From Acidobacteria bacterium AB60 (GTDB taxonomy: Bacteria > Acidobacteriota > Terriglobia > Terriglobales > Acidobacteriaceae): a stretch of 64,000 bases of DNA. The stretch is from the NCBI GenBank assembly GCA_008682415.1, contig VANK01000012.1, positions 1 through 64,000 on the forward strand. Direction: 5' to 3'. The notes beneath the pieces are model-generated. The model ran no database searches, was not told the DNA's origin, and saw only the letters and a program-made list of their open reading frames with translations. Of this stretch, positions 51,784 to 61,004 are shown one piece after another. The translations under genes were made by a program, and so were the position numbers. Numbering within the stretch: the stretch's first letter is position 1; the number at the start of each line of letters is the position of its first letter.

Positions 51784-53964
51784 ATGCCCGCATCCGCAGC
51801 GCAGTCTCCGTTTCGCATTGTTCACACGGTTTGCTCGCACGACTGCCCGGATTCCTGCGGGGTGCTGGTAACGGTGGATGACCGCGGGCGGGCGGTGAAG
51901 GTGCAGGGAGATCCGTCGCATCCCGTGACGCAGGGATTCCTGTGCGGGAAGGTGGCGAAGTACCTGGACCGCGTCTACGCACCGGACCGGATTCTGTATC
52001 CGTTGAAGCGGCGGCCGGATGCGGAGAAGGGCCCGCGACGGCGGGGTTCTGAACTCGAGGCGTTCGAGCGAGTGAGCTGGGACGAGGCGCTCAACGGAAT
52101 CGCAGCGCGGCTGCGAGAGACCGCGGAGCGGTATGGGCCGGAGTCGATATTGCCCTATAGCTACGCGGGCACCATCGGGCAGCTGGGATACGGGTCGATG
52201 GACAGGAGATTTTTCCATAGGCTGGGGGCGAGCCAACTGGACCGCACGATCTGCGCCGAGGCCGGAGGCCAGGGGTGGAAGCTGGTATATGGGCAGAAGC
52301 TGGGCATCCCGACGGAAGATTTCAAGCTGGCCAAGCTGATTGTGGCGTGGGGAGGAAACATCCACGGCAACAACGTTCATCTTTGGCCCATGGTGGAGCA
52401 GGCGCGACGCAATGGTGCGCGGCTGATCGTGATTGATCCCTACCGGACAAGGACAGCGGCGCTGGCGGATTGGCATATCGCGATTCGGCCAGGGACGGAT
52501 GCTGCTCTGGCGCTGGGCATGATGCATGTGATCTTTCGCGAAGGGCTGGAGGATCGCGGATACCTGGAGGCGATGGCGCACGGCGCCGAGCAGTTGTACG
52601 GCCGCGTGCGCGAGTACACGCCGCAGAGAGTGGCGAACTGGACGGGCATGACGCCGGGCGAGGTGGAGCAGCTGGCGCGCGAATATGCCACGACCAAACC
52701 GGCGGCCCTGCGGCTGAATTACGGCGTACAGCGGGCGGAGAATGGCGGAACCGCGGTGCGGGCCATCATCATGCTGCCCGCATTGACCGGAGCGTGGAAG
52801 CACCGCGGCGGCGGCGCACAGCTCTCCACGTCGGGCGCATTCGAGTTCGATGAAGACGCGCTGCGGCGGCCTGACCTGGCGAAGAACTCGCCGCTGGGGC
52901 GGCTGGCGCGGGTGGTGAACATGTCGCAGCTGGGGGAGGCGCTGACGGAGCTAGGGCAAAAGGACTGGCACCAGGGCCCGGCGGTTCATGCGCTATTTGT
53001 CTACAACTCCAACCCGGGAGCGGTGGCGCCGAACCATAATGCGGTGGTGCGCGGGTTGAAGCGCGCGGATCTGTTCACGGTGGTGCATGACCTGTTCTTT
53101 ACCGATACCACGGACTATGCGGATTACGTTTTGCCGGCGATAACGTTTCTGGAGCAGACGGAGATCCAGGGCGCGTACGGGCACTACTTCGTGCAGCTCT
53201 CGCAGCAGGCGATTGAGCCGCTGGGCGAGTCACGATCGAACGTGTGGCTGTTCGGGCAGTTGGCGCAGAGAATGGGCTTTGCGGAGGAGTGCTTCCGCGA
53301 TACTCCGGAGGAGATGATTCGGCAGGCGCTGCGGATTGGGGCGGATGGACACTCGGCAAATCCGCAGATGGAGCACGTGACGCTGGAGGAGCTCGAGACG
53401 AAGGGGCACGTACCGCTTGCATTCCATCGGGAGCCAGAAGCGAAGCCGTTCCAGCCGTTCGAAAGCGGCAGTTTGCCAACGCCTTCGGGCAAGATTGAGT
53501 TTTACTCCGAGACACTGGCGGCGAAAGGGCTCGATCCGCTGCCGGCGTTCGTGGCGCCTGCGGAATCGCGTTGGAGCGCGCGGGCGAAAGATTATCCGCT
53601 GGAGTTTCTAAGCCGGAAGAACGACAACTACATGAACTCGACGTTCGGGAACCTGGAGGGACATCGCAAGATGGAGGCGCGCCTTAACCAGGGCCTCGAG
53701 ATGCATCCGCTGGATGCGGAGACCCGTGGGTTGAGCGAAGGCGATACAGTGCGGGTGTTCAACGATCGAGGATGCATTCGATTGACGATGAAGATCAACG
53801 GGGATCTGCCCGCGGGCGTAGTTGCGGGCAGGCTGGACTGGGCGAAGTTCAGCCCAGATGCGGTGAACGTGAACGCGCTGACCAGCGAGCGGGTTACGGA
53901 CCTGGGGGCAGGTGCGACGTTCTACTCGACGCTGGTGGAAGTAAAAAAAGAACCCGAGCAGTGA
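51784..53964 (+). CDS. Molybdopterin-dependent oxidoreductase
   Basis: 726 aa catalytic subunit of the DMSO-reductase superfamily. The N-terminal 4Fe-4S site is HTVCSHDCPDSCG plus GFLCGKV (Cys17, 21, 25, 54). It binds a bis-pterin cofactor (ILPYSYAGTIGQLGYGSMDRRF...NNVHLWPMVEQARRNGARLIVIDP), and the C-terminal Molydop_binding domain is present (FLSRKNDNYMNSTFGN, LSEGDTVRVFNDRG). No twin-arginine signal is evident, so it is probably cytoplasmic. No partner Fe-S or membrane subunits are adjacent. The substrate is unknown. Divergent from the SnoaL-like gene. Confidence 0.88.
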   Translation: MPASAAQSPFRIVHTVCSHDCPDSCGVLVTVDDRGRAVKVQGDPSHPVTQGFLCGKVAKYLDRVYAPDRILYPLKRRPDAEKGPRRRGSELEAFERVSWDEALNGIAARLRETAERYGPESILPYSYAGTIGQLGYGSMDRRFFHRLGASQLDRTICAEAGGQGWKLVYGQKLGIPTEDFKLAKLIVAWGGNIHGNNVHLWPMVEQARRNGARLIVIDPYRTRTAALADWHIAIRPGTDAALALGMMHVIFREGLEDRGYLEAMAHGAEQLYGRVREYTPQRVANWTGMTPGEVEQLAREYATTKPAALRLNYGVQRAENGGTAVRAIIMLPALTGAWKHRGGGAQLSTSGAFEFDEDALRRPDLAKNSPLGRLARVVNMSQLGEALTELGQKDWHQGPAVHALFVYNSNPGAVAPNHNAVVRGLKRADLFTVVHDLFFTDTTDYADYVLPAITFLEQTEIQGAYGHYFVQLSQQAIEPLGESRSNVWLFGQLAQRMGFAEECFRDTPEEMIRQALRIGADGHSANPQMEHVTLEELETKGHVPLAFHREPEAKPFQPFESGSLPTPSGKIEFYSETLAAKGLDPLPAFVAPAESRWSARAKDYPLEFLSRKNDNYMNSTFGNLEGHRKMEARLNQGLEMHPLDAETRGLSEGDTVRVFNDRGCIRLTMKINGDLPAGVVAGRLDWAKFSPDAVNVNALTSERVTDLGAGATFYSTLVEVKKEPEQ

Positions 53965-53988
53965 GCTGCGAACGGGCGACGTCCCGAG

Positions 53989-55299
53989 TCACACGGCGTT
54001 TGCAAAGGGATCTTCGAGAGACGGGCACTGGGGCGTGAGGAGCTCCGCGCCATTCTCAGTGATGACCATATCGTCCTCAAGGCGGATGCCGAACTCGCCT
54101 TTGATGTAGACGCCAGGCTCATCGCTGAAGGTCATGCCGCGCTTGAGGCGCGGGGCGAGCTCGAATCCGAACATGTTGTTGCGGACGAGGTAGGGCCACT
54201 CGTGCCCGTCCATACCGATGCCGTGGCCGACGCGATGGGTAAAGGACGTGAAGCCGGGGCCGTAGCCGGAATCGACGATGATTTTGCGCGCGGCGGCGTC
54301 GACGTCGGCGGCAAGCATGCCAGGACGCGCAGTCTGCAGGGCGGCTGACTGGGCCCGTTTCACGATCTCAAAGACCTTGAGCATTCTGTCTGTAGGCTTA
54401 CCGAGGACAAAGGTGCGGGTGATATCGGAGTTGTAGCCCTGCACAAGGCATCCGTCGTCGAGCATGAGGATGGAGCCCTCGCGCAGCGTCTGCGGCTTGC
54501 GTGAGCCGTGAGGCAGGGCGGTGAACTCGTCGATATTGAGGCTGGCGTCGCCGGGGAACCCCACCCGGTGATACGCGGCGTCGACGAGGCGCTCGACATC
54601 GGTATTGGACATGCCGGGATGTACGGATTGCGCGACGGCACGGTAGACGAGGAGCGTGGCGCGGCTGGCCAGTCGCATGCATTCCAGCTCGTGAGCGTCT
54701 TTGATCATGCGACAGCCGGCGGTGACCGGGGTGGCGCTGACGAGGGTGAGGTGCGGATTCGCGGCGCGAATGCTGTCGGCGAAGACAAACTTCATGTTCT
54801 CGTCGACACCGACGGTGGCGGTGGCGAGGCCGCGGTCACGCAAGCCCTTGCCGACCGTGGCGAAGGGGCTTTCGTCTTCCTGCCAAGTAAGGACATCGGC
54901 ATCGTTGCCGAAGGGGCCGGCATCGAGGATCTCGCGTGCGCGGCCTTCTTCAAATGCGGGGCAGACGAGGAAGGGCTTGCTGCGGGCCGGGAGGACGAGG
55001 GCCCACATGCGTTCGCCGCCGTTGAGGCGCAGGTCCGCGAAGTAGACGGAAGATGTAGTGCTGTTGGCCAGCACGATGGCATCGATCTTGTGCTGGGCCA
55101 TGAGGGCTTTGGCGCGCTCGATGCGGGCTTGGCGTTCGGCGTTGGTGAAGGGGCGCGCCTGCGTGGAGAGGTTGGGGAGGGCGGCGATGGGAGCGGGGAG
55201 GGACGGCGCGGGATCGCTGGAGGATTGCGGGAGGGCGAAGGCGGCGGTGGCGGGAAGGACGACGCCGAGCAAACCGCGGCGGGAGAGGTTGGAAGTCAA
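53989..55299 (-). CDS. Secreted Xaa-Pro aminopeptidase-like M24 peptidase
   Basis: 436 aa. TTG start at 55299 with GGAGG upstream. The N-terminus has a twin-arginine-like signal (SRRGLLGVVLPATAAFALP). Creatinase_N-like part then the M24 fold with metal ligands in MLDDGCLVQGYNSDITRTF, HRVGHGIGMDGHEWP, FSDEPGVYIKGEFGIRLEDDMVI. Likely removes residues before proline in the periplasm. It lies 56 nt downstream of the GH67 gene. Confidence 0.9.
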   Translation of the reverse strand: MTSNLSRRGLLGVVLPATAAFALPQSSSDPAPSLPAPIAALPNLSTQARPFTNAERQARIERAKALMAQHKIDAIVLANSTTSSVYFADLRLNGGERMWALVLPARSKPFLVCPAFEEGRAREILDAGPFGNDADVLTWQEDESPFATVGKGLRDRGLATATVGVDENMKFVFADSIRAANPHLTLVSATPVTAGCRMIKDAHELECMRLASRATLLVYRAVAQSVHPGMSNTDVERLVDAAYHRVGFPGDASLNIDEFTALPHGSRKPQTLREGSILMLDDGCLVQGYNSDITRTFVLGKPTDRMLKVFEIVKRAQSAALQTARPGMLAADVDAAARKIIVDSGYGPGFTSFTHRVGHGIGMDGHEWPYLVRNNMFGFELAPRLKRGMTFSDEPGVYIKGEFGIRLEDDMVITENGAELLTPQCPSLEDPFANAV

Positions 55300-55355
55300 T
55301 GGGCCTCCGGAACGGCTGTCTTCTTCAGAGTATCGAATGCGGTCGGAGTTGAAGG

Positions 55356-57878
55356 CTAGTTTGCGGCCGGCGTGAGTTCGATGTAGTCGAGCGCGGCGGG
55401 ATCGGATTTGTCGGGAGTGCCTTCGATGCGGATGGTGTCGCCCGGTTTGAGGTCGATGTTGTGCGCTGTGGAGCGGGTGGAGTTGTCGCCATGCGGAGAA
55501 CGCGAGGGGAACTGCGCGTCTGCTGACCAGGAGGCTCTTTGCTCGCCATTCACGGCGAGGGTGAAGTGGGCGTCCCCGCTTTGCAGATCGAAGTACTGGG
55601 TGGCGAGGTCGAAGTGGCCGGCTTGGCCGTTGTAGGTCCACTCCGCGGAGCATCTGGACTGGTCGCAGCTGACGGCTTTGCCGCGAGACGCGTCTTCCCA
55701 TGGCTTGACGTCGATGACGGAGTAGCCGGTGAGTTTGGCGTCTTCGGCTTCGTAGCGGTTGGGGTAGTGGCCGGCGCGGCCGTGCGCGTCGGGGATGCCG
55801 CTGAGCTTGAGGAAGTACTGGACGATGGCATCCCTCCACACCATGGCGTGGCCTGCCTGGTAGGTGAGGCGCGCCTTCATCTCGCCGAAGATCGTGGGGT
55901 CGATCTTGCCTTCGAGCGTGGCCCACTCCTTGCCGAGCTCGGCGGCTTGGTCGGCGCCCTGGTAGTGGCTGTCGTAGATGTACTGGATGACGGTTGATCC
56001 GTTGTGCAGCTTGTACGTGTAGGGGACGTGATGGAAGAACGTGAGCAGATCGTCGGGAGTAGTGGCGACGTTCTCGTAGATCTTCGCGACCTCCGGCGGG
56101 TACTGGCCGGCAAAGCCAGTGCCGGTGGCGACGGAGCGGTCCATGCCGACGCCTTTGCTGTCGGCGCGATGCCACTGGCCCCAGCCATTGTTCTCGCTGG
56201 CTTCGATGTTGGGGCCGTAGTGGCTGCCGGTAATGTCGGTGAGGGTCTGCATGCCGAGCGGGCCGGTGTAGTGTTCGTAGGTGGGCCAACTCTGCATGAG
56301 CATCTGGACTACCGTAGAGACGACCAAGGGATCGTCGCCGAGGGTTTGGCGAGTCCACTCCTCGGCAATCTTGTCGGGCGCCAGGCTGGGGTCCCAGGCG
56401 AGACGGCCGAAGGCGTAGAGGTTGGCCATGGCGAGTGGGGATCCGAGCCACTGCTGACCGATGCCGGAGACTCCTACCATGCCGCCCAGGGGTTGGTGAA
56501 ACGCCTTGCCCTCGAGAATTGAATGCACGGGTGTGGAGCGATCGTCCGCGCGCATATCGAAGTCGAGGACTTCTTTCCACATGGGGCCGATATAGACCAG
56601 ATGGCGCTGCTGGCCGAGGTACTCCTGGGTGATCTGCACCTCCATGGCCTGGCTGGTGTGCTTAAGGCCGGCGAAGAGCGGCGAGACGGGCTCGCGCGCC
56701 TGGAAATCAATAGGGCCTTCCTTGGTTTGCACGATGACGTTAGGCGCGAACTTGCCGTCGAGCGGATGAAAGATGTCGTAGGCGGCGCGGGCGCGGTCGG
56801 CCTTGGGATCGTTCCAGTCGAGATGGTGGTTGTAGACAAAGGCGCGGTAGAGGACGACGCCGTTATGCGGAGCGAGGGCGTTCGCCAGCACGTTCGCGGC
56901 GTCCGCGGGCGTGCGGCCGTAGCTCGCGGGACCGGGCTGGCCTTCGCTGTCGGCCTTGACCGTGAAGCCAGCGAAGTCGGGAATGAGCTTGTAGATATCG
57001 TCGGTCTTTGCTGCCCACCACGCGATGACGGCGGGATCGAGAGGATCGTAGGTGGCCAGGCCGCCGATCTTCTGGGGGCTGGCGATGTCGACGCTAAGCG
57101 CAACATGAACGCCCCAGGGGCGCAGGGCGTTGGCCACACGGGCGATGCCCTGCAGCATTTGGGGCTCAAGAAAAGGCGCGGCGTTGTTGACGTTGTTGAG
57201 ATTGCAGCCGTTGATGCCGATGGAGGCGAGGAGACGGGCATACTCGGCGACGGGGACGAGGTCGTCGGGTACGTGACCGGCGTCGAAGAAGATTGAGCGG
57301 CCGGCGTAGCCGCGTTCGATGGAGCCGTCGGCGTTATCCCATTCATCGACCCAGCGGATGAGCATGGCAGGGTGGCCACGCAGCTCGTGCAGGGCTTCGG
57401 AGCCGTGAGTGGCGAATGGAGACCGAAGGAGGGCAAACGCACCGTAAAGGACTCCCCTCGGGTCGGCCCCCACTATCAAGACCAGCTGTTCTGGCCCCAC
57501 TTTCCGATTGCCATAAAACCAGTACCCCTCGGACGCGAGATCGTTCGGAATGGGAATGTCGGGAAACGCCTTGCGCATCTCCTCGACCGTGCCTACCACC
57601 GTTTGTCCCTGGAAGCTCTGGCGCTCGAGAGCGGTTAGCCCCGACTGCCCGCGGTTCAATTCGTCCACCGCCGAGCGTTCTTCCGGGCTGTCTCCAAGCG
57701 CCCGCACTGTGGGGGGGTAGAAGATGCGTACCCCTCCTTTGGGACCGTGATTCAGCCACGTTTGCCGAGTCGTCTGCGCGTACACCGTCCAACGGCACAG
57801 TAGTCCTACCAGCATCAAGACAGCAACAACGGTTCTCTTCCCGATCTGCCGCGGTGTTCGCACTCGTCCCTCGCGCAT
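55356..57878 (-). CDS. GH67 alpha-glucuronidase
   Basis: 840 aa secreted enzyme that removes 4-O-methyl-glucuronic acid from xylo-oligosaccharides. Signal-like stretch VVAVLMLVGLLCRWTVYAQ. GH67 signatures: RWVDEWDN, AGFTVKADSEGQPGP (acid Glu), DIFHPLDGKFAPNVIVQTKEGPIDFQAREP (Asp/Glu base pair) and NNGWGQWHRADSKGVGMDR. A C-terminal about 100-residue region (DVKPWEDASRGKAV to ELTPAAN) looks like an added carbohydrate-binding beta-sandwich. GTG at 57863 with GAGGGA upstream is an alternative start. Six nt after tdh, so probably in one operon. Confidence 0.93.
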   Translation of the reverse strand: MREGRVRTPRQIGKRTVVAVLMLVGLLCRWTVYAQTTRQTWLNHGPKGGVRIFYPPTVRALGDSPEERSAVDELNRGQSGLTALERQSFQGQTVVGTVEEMRKAFPDIPIPNDLASEGYWFYGNRKVGPEQLVLIVGADPRGVLYGAFALLRSPFATHGSEALHELRGHPAMLIRWVDEWDNADGSIERGYAGRSIFFDAGHVPDDLVPVAEYARLLASIGINGCNLNNVNNAAPFLEPQMLQGIARVANALRPWGVHVALSVDIASPQKIGGLATYDPLDPAVIAWWAAKTDDIYKLIPDFAGFTVKADSEGQPGPASYGRTPADAANVLANALAPHNGVVLYRAFVYNHHLDWNDPKADRARAAYDIFHPLDGKFAPNVIVQTKEGPIDFQAREPVSPLFAGLKHTSQAMEVQITQEYLGQQRHLVYIGPMWKEVLDFDMRADDRSTPVHSILEGKAFHQPLGGMVGVSGIGQQWLGSPLAMANLYAFGRLAWDPSLAPDKIAEEWTRQTLGDDPLVVSTVVQMLMQSWPTYEHYTGPLGMQTLTDITGSHYGPNIEASENNGWGQWHRADSKGVGMDRSVATGTGFAGQYPPEVAKIYENVATTPDDLLTFFHHVPYTYKLHNGSTVIQYIYDSHYQGADQAAELGKEWATLEGKIDPTIFGEMKARLTYQAGHAMVWRDAIVQYFLKLSGIPDAHGRAGHYPNRYEAEDAKLTGYSVIDVKPWEDASRGKAVSCDQSRCSAEWTYNGQAGHFDLATQYFDLQSGDAHFTLAVNGEQRASWSADAQFPSRSPHGDNSTRSTAHNIDLKPGDTIRIEGTPDKSDPAALDYIELTPAAN

Positions 57879-57884
57879 GCCGGC

Positions 57885-58916
57885 TCAGGCCGTAGTCCAG
57901 TCGAGGATAACTTTGCCGGTCTGGCCGGACATCATGGCTTCAAAGCCCTTTTCGAACTCGGTGTGGTCGAAACGATGGGTGATGACGGGAGAGATGTCGA
58001 CACCCATCTCGAGCATCATGCTCATCTTGTACCAGGTCTCGTACATCTCGCGACCGTAGATGCCCTTGATGGTGATCATGTTGAAGATCACCTGCTTCCA
58101 ATCCATCTCGGAGGGTTTGGGGGGAATGCCGAGCAGGGCGATCTTGCCGCCGTGGCTCATGTTGGCGATCATGTCGCGGAGTGCCGCCGAATTGCCGGAC
58201 ATCTCCAGACCCACGTCGAAGCCTTCGGCCATGTGCAGTTGCTTTTGCACCTCGGGGAGCGAAGACTCGCTGGGATTGATGGCGAGGGTTGCGCCCATGC
58301 GCCGGGCGAGGTCGAGGCGGTACGGGTTCATGTCGGTGATGACAACATGGCGCGCGCCGGCATGCTTCACGACAGGGATGGCCATGATGCCGATGGGGCC
58401 GGCGCCGGTGATGAGAACGTCTTCGCCAACTACGTTGAACGAGAGCGCCGTATGCACGGCGTTGCCGAAGGGGTCGAAGATGGCGGCGACCTCCTTGTCA
58501 ATGCCGGGATTATGGCGCCAGATATTGGTCATCGGGAGGGCAATGTACTCAGCGAAAGCCCCGGGGCGGTTCACACCCACGCCATAGGTATGCGCACAGA
58601 GGTGGCGGCGCCCGGCGAGGCAGTTGCGGCAGCGTCCGCAGGTGACGTGGCCTTCGCCGCTGACGATGTCGCCGGGATGGAAGTCGTTGACATTGGAGCC
58701 GACCTGCACGATCTCACCCACGAACTCATGACCGATGGCCATCGGGACAGGTATGGTCTTCTGTGCCCAGTCATCCCACTGGTAGATGTGGACGTCGGTG
58801 CCGCAGATGCCGGTCTTCTGAACGCGGATCAACACATCATTGATCCCGATGGCGGGTTCTGGAACTTCTTTGAGCCACAAGCCGCGTTCGCTTTTGCTCT
58901 TGACCAATGCCTTCAT
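57885..58916 (-). CDS. tdh: L-threonine 3-dehydrogenase
   Basis: 343 aa zinc-dependent MDR. Oxidises threonine to 2-amino-3-oxobutyrate. Catalytic zinc ligands Cys38 (GICGTDVHIYQWDDW) and His63-Glu64 (GHEFVG); structural zinc Cys93, 96, 99, 107. NAD site ITGAGPIGIMA. Close to E. coli Tdh in length and motif order (recollection). Its product is the substrate of the kbl enzyme encoded 2 kb away on the other strand. Confidence 0.95.
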   Translation of the reverse strand: MKALVKSKSERGLWLKEVPEPAIGINDVLIRVQKTGICGTDVHIYQWDDWAQKTIPVPMAIGHEFVGEIVQVGSNVNDFHPGDIVSGEGHVTCGRCRNCLAGRRHLCAHTYGVGVNRPGAFAEYIALPMTNIWRHNPGIDKEVAAIFDPFGNAVHTALSFNVVGEDVLITGAGPIGIMAIPVVKHAGARHVVITDMNPYRLDLARRMGATLAINPSESSLPEVQKQLHMAEGFDVGLEMSGNSAALRDMIANMSHGGKIALLGIPPKPSEMDWKQVIFNMITIKGIYGREMYETWYKMSMMLEMGVDISPVITHRFDHTEFEKGFEAMMSGQTGKVILDWTTA

Positions 58917-59104
58917 CGAAAGACCTCGCGGTTGTGTTGGGGCGGGATATTCGCGATCGGATTGCGCGAGGGGAGATCCGCAGCCACTTCGGCCATCATT
59001 GTCGATGGCACCATAGGACTGCAAGAGAGCCGCCGCGGAGCAGCATCGGAATTCGCAATTGCGATGCGATCAAACATCCCCCTGAGCAAGGGCTGAGGGC
59101 ACCT

Positions 59105-59638
59105 TCAATAACGCTTGGTGAGGGCAGGCACTGTGGGACCGGCTTTGCCGGCGAGAAGCCAGTCGATGGGTTGCCGCAGATCGTTCTCCCGCGCCTCACC
59201 CATGATGCGGGCCACGATCTCCCCTTGTTGATCGAGGATTGCGGTGGCGGGGACGATGTCGCCGAGCCCAAAGCGGCCCATCAGATCGGTATCGCCCCCA
59301 ATCCAGCTTTGCTGGGGAACGTGAAGGCGGTCGAGGGCGGGCTGGAGTTTGGCGCGGTCCTTTGCATCGTCGATGGAGACGAGCACGAACTCCACCGGCT
59401 TGCCCGCATACGAGGCGGCGATCTGGGCGAGCCGCGGCAGTTCTTCCTGGCAGGGAGCGCACCATGTGGCCCAGAAGCTCACGACGACGATCTTTCCGCG
59501 CAACGCGGAAAGCCTGTGCGTCTGCCCATCGAGGCTCTTCAACGCGGGATCAGGCGCGCGGCGAGCCGTGGCCCGCATCGACGCTACCAGAAAGGGAAGC
59601 AGAAGGAGGCACCTGACGTTCCGCAGGCTCAGTGACAT
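59105..59638 (-). CDS. TlpA-like thioredoxin (secreted)
   Basis: 177 aa with a signal peptide or anchor (RNVRCLLLLPFLVASM). Redox centre WCAPC in FWATWCAPCQEELPRL and the thioredoxin-fold cis-Pro region DIVPATAILDQQGEIV. Periplasmic disulfide reductase or AhpC/TSA-like redoxin. The start MSLSLRN was chosen by signal peptide position. The 188 nt to tdh has no gene. Confidence 0.9.
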   Translation of the reverse strand: MSLSLRNVRCLLLLPFLVASMRATARRAPDPALKSLDGQTHRLSALRGKIVVVSFWATWCAPCQEELPRLAQIAASYAGKPVEFVLVSIDDAKDRAKLQPALDRLHVPQQSWIGGDTDLMGRFGLGDIVPATAILDQQGEIVARIMGEARENDLRQPIDWLLAGKAGPTVPALTKRY

Positions 59639-59738
59639 TGCAGTAGAGGATATCTTTCGCGTGCAGGATAAGGCTCCGCTCGAAGATGGAGCCGCGATCT
59701 CTGGCAGCGCTCCCACAGCGCCTGGCGGGACGGGCTCG

Positions 59739-60698
59739 CTATTTCACCGTGAGCGCGAAGGTGATGGTGTGCGTATTCGCCGTGACCCCATTGCTGGATT
59801 GCGCGGCAATGGTGACGGTGTATGAGCCGGCCGGTGTGGGCAGGTTGTAGGGCGGTCCGTGATTGAAGTAGTTATAGCGTGGAGAACACGCGGTCGTTCC
59901 GAGCACTGTGACGAACCCCAGGATGGCCAGGAGGGAGAGGCGGCTTAGCCATCGGCGGCGGCGCGCGGCGAAGCCAAGGCCAGCCAGGGCGAGGGCTCCA
60001 GGAATCAAGACAGCCCAAGAGACAGGACGGCTTCCGGAGCGCGCGGGCGAGATGGCCGTGCCGCGGGTCCCGGGCGCTTCCGTGGTCACGACCATGGAAC
60101 TCACGATGGGGGCGGTGGCATTCGGCAGGATCTCCACGTTTTCCGGCGTGAACGCGCAGGAGGACTGGTCCGGCATGCCGGAGCAGGAGAGCGTCACGAA
60201 CATGGGGGCGGTGAGCGCGGCGGCGTTCAGCGGGGTCACGGTCGCGGTGGCGGTCCCGGTTTGTCCGGCCGCCAGCGACATCGAGGCCGGATTGACGGCG
60301 ACCGAGAAGTCGGGAGTGGAACCGGCCAGGGCCCTGACGGGGGAAGGATCGGAGGCCGAGGCGCTGTGGGCCAAGTCGCCGGCGTACACGGCGCGAAGAT
60401 CGTGTGCGCCAGGAGGCAGATCCACGTTCAACTTGGCGGTTCCATCCGGGGTGAGTACGGCGCCGGCGACGGGTTTGCCCGCGTCCTCGATGGTGACATT
60501 CCCAGATCCGGGTGTTCCGTCTTCGCCGGATACGGCGACAGACAAAGCGGCCTGGGTGTGGCCGTTACGATCGTGCGTTTCCGTAGAGAGCCGGGTTTGG
60601 GTGGCTTGCGCATTTGCCGCGAAGGCCGGCGCTGCCAGCGCCAGGAGGAACGCTGCAAGCCTGTCGAGCCGCACTCCGCGGCAGTTGAAACGTCTCAC
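59739..60698 (-). CDS. Ig-like repeat cell-envelope protein
   Basis: 319 aa. GTG start with GGAG 8 nt upstream; signal peptide (LDRLAAFLLALAAPAFA). One Big_3-like domain (TRLSTETHDRNGHTQAALSVAVSGEDGTPGSGNVTIEDAGKPVAGAV). A second region follows (DFSVAVNPASMSLAAGQTGTATATVTPLN...) with CSGMPDQSSCAFTPENVEI. A membrane segment, a basic RRRRW and another hydrophobic segment (RLSLLAILGFVTVLGTTACS) precede a last beta-rich piece. Typical acidobacterial secreted protein style (recollection). Confidence 0.78.
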   Translation of the reverse strand: MRRFNCRGVRLDRLAAFLLALAAPAFAANAQATQTRLSTETHDRNGHTQAALSVAVSGEDGTPGSGNVTIEDAGKPVAGAVLTPDGTAKLNVDLPPGAHDLRAVYAGDLAHSASASDPSPVRALAGSTPDFSVAVNPASMSLAAGQTGTATATVTPLNAAALTAPMFVTLSCSGMPDQSSCAFTPENVEILPNATAPIVSSMVVTTEAPGTRGTAISPARSGSRPVSWAVLIPGALALAGLGFAARRRRWLSRLSLLAILGFVTVLGTTACSPRYNYFNHGPPYNLPTPAGSYTVTIAAQSSNGVTANTHTITFALTVK

Positions 60699-61004
60699 GT
60701 GCACTGCTCCAGAAACCAAAGAAATCGCCGTTCGCCGGGAATGGGTCAGCTTACAACCATTGTATCCGGCGCGGGTTGGCCCCGGCCAACGGTGCGGCGC
60801 CGTGCTTCCCAATGAGACTTGGACGTTTCCGGCTGCCGGTTGTCATGGGGAGGGCCGGGCCACTCCTGACGCGTCTGCACGCTGTAGCAGATCGCCACGG
60901 GGGCAGTCGTCGTGTGCCGGTGCAATAGCCGATTCGGCGTCGGCAAGGTCAACGGAGCCGGTGCCCTGCCTCCCGCGCTATGCTTTTGCTTTGAGGTGTG
61001 AACC
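60699..61004. other. Divergent intergenic region of Ig-like gene and kbl (306 nt)
   Basis: Minus-strand -10 TACAAT (60764-60759) with TTGGCC 19 nt upstream drives the Ig-like gene. GTTGGC (60775-60780)/GCCAAC (60785-60790) forms a short hairpin or operator overlapping the -35. For kbl, TATGCT lies about 30 nt before the ATG with a weak -35. No gene or other element is seen. Confidence 0.4.
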
